Assembly (NCBI GenBank): GCA_050955025.1
Contig: JBPBQX010000186.1
Location: 1 to 6,611, forward strand
Reading direction: 5' to 3'
Origin: CAXSEF01 sp050955025
GTDB lineage: Bacteria; Pseudomonadota; Alphaproteobacteria; Acetobacterales; Acetobacteraceae
Length of the DNA: 6,611 nt
The notes under the pieces are model-generated. The model did not search any database. It saw only the letters and a list, made by a program, of their open reading frames with translations, and was not told the origin of the DNA. Shown in pieces: positions 6,177 through 6,611 of the stretch (position 1 is the first letter of the stretch; every line of letters begins with the position of its first letter). The translations under genes were made by a program, and so were the position numbers.

Positions 6177-6611
6177 CTAGAAGCGACTCATGCTTTCGCA
6201 GACGAGCCAGTTCTGCAGCTCGGGGCGGTTCTCGCAGACCATCATCCAGCGCTCGAGGTCGCTGATGGGGGCGAGGAAGGCGAACTGGTTGGGGTTGCGG
6301 CCCTCGCTGTGCAGGAAGGACAGCTTGTGGGTGTGGAGGAAGCGCTCCATCAGCTTGGGCACGATGGAGCGGTCGAGCCAGTCGTGGGTCTCGATCACCA
6401 GGTCGGCGCGGCGCACGGCGGCGAAGCCCGCCTCGGAGGTGAGCAGCGGCAGCTCGTAGGTCTCGCAGTCGAGGACCAGCAGCACGTCGGGGTCGAGCGC
6501 CGCGATCTCGCCCAGCACCTCGGGCTCGCACAGGCCGTTGATGGTGACGCGGTCGCTGACGCCGTTCTCGCGGGCGTTGGCGCGGCAGGCGGTGCGGGCG
6601 CGGGCGTCGAT
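6177..6611 (-). CDS. Probable FkbM-type SAM-dependent methyltransferase, C-terminal part (truncated by window edge)
   Basis: The last 144 residues are visible; the frame is open to the right edge, so the GTG at 6516-6518 is internal. The segment starts with IDARARTACRANARENGVSD, matching the region after the acidic loop of motif II in class I methyltransferases (the 'D..R...ANA..NGV.DRV' pattern). It continues with a beta-5-like strand LLVLDCETYELPLL (about 49-62), comparable to the FkbM-family 'DCEGAE..LL' signature in which the acidic residues are conserved; here GA is replaced by TY. DLVIETHDW (about 75-83) would be the next strand. FkbM relatives O-methylate sugars or polyketides, and many sit in polysaccharide loci. 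The N-terminal SAM-binding glycine motif is outside the window, so cofactor binding cannot be confirmed here. The TAG stop is followed after 83 nt by the DUF1796-like gene on the same strand, a likely co-transcribed pair. Confidence 0.7.
   Translation of the reverse strand: MDARARTACRANARENGVSDRVTINGLCEPEVLGEIAALDPDVLLVLDCETYELPLLTSEAGFAAVRRADLVIETHDWLDRSIVPKLMERFLHTHKLSFLHSEGRNPNQFAFLAPISDLERWMMVCENRPELQNWLVCESMSRF

Noticed and set aside
6094..6531. N-terminal extension of the DUF1796-like gene to 6531
   Set aside because: The extension is arginine-rich shadow sequence of the methyltransferase gene, and a good Shine-Dalgarno sits 5 nt before the ATG at 6091-6093.

Overview
This is a very GC-rich bacterial window (roughly 70% or more by eye, not counted). 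It carries six protein-coding genes and no RNA gene, CRISPR array or recognisable transposase. GC-saturated third codon positions, an alphaproteobacterial style of gene content and stem-loop-rich GC repeats between genes suggest an alphaproteobacterium. Acetobacteraceae (Roseomonas-like) is my best guess, but it rests on general resemblance and not on a marker gene.

Layout. The plus strand holds one gene, the 3' part of murJ (lipid II flippase), cut by the left window edge and ending at 1349. Everything else is on the minus strand. Reading in the direction of transcription from the right edge, these are: the 3' part of a probable FkbM-type SAM methyltransferase (6177 to beyond 6611); a two-domain protein of a poorly characterised family with a DUF1796-like, papain-type C-terminal half (4963-6093); a Bcr/CflA-type MFS drug exporter (3655-4824); a PuuD-like gamma-glutamyl-GABA hydrolase (2731-3462); and a YahK-like zinc alcohol dehydrogenase/aldehyde reductase (1527-2615). 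The dehydrogenase converges on murJ. The minus-strand genes are separated by gaps of 83 to 192 bases, so they are not a tightly overlapping operon.

How the genes relate. The methyltransferase and the DUF1796-like protein look like a surface-glycan or glycoconjugate pair, because such proteins are often found in glycosyltransferase neighbourhoods (inference). The exporter, the gamma-glutamyl-GABA hydrolase and the aldehyde reductase are ordinary accessory metabolism and transport genes. Polyamine/GABA handling could link the last two, but nothing in the sequence proves it.

The most interesting non-coding feature is a repeated intergenic element found at 1352-1528 and 3487-3649. Each copy has a two-hairpin unit at both ends in inverted orientation around a variable centre. 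The stems differ between copies but stay paired, and the right end lies against the stop codon of the adjacent minus-strand gene. A third, degenerate single unit may lie at about 4903-4965, again flush with a stop codon. I see no known complete defence, mobile or biosynthetic system in the window.
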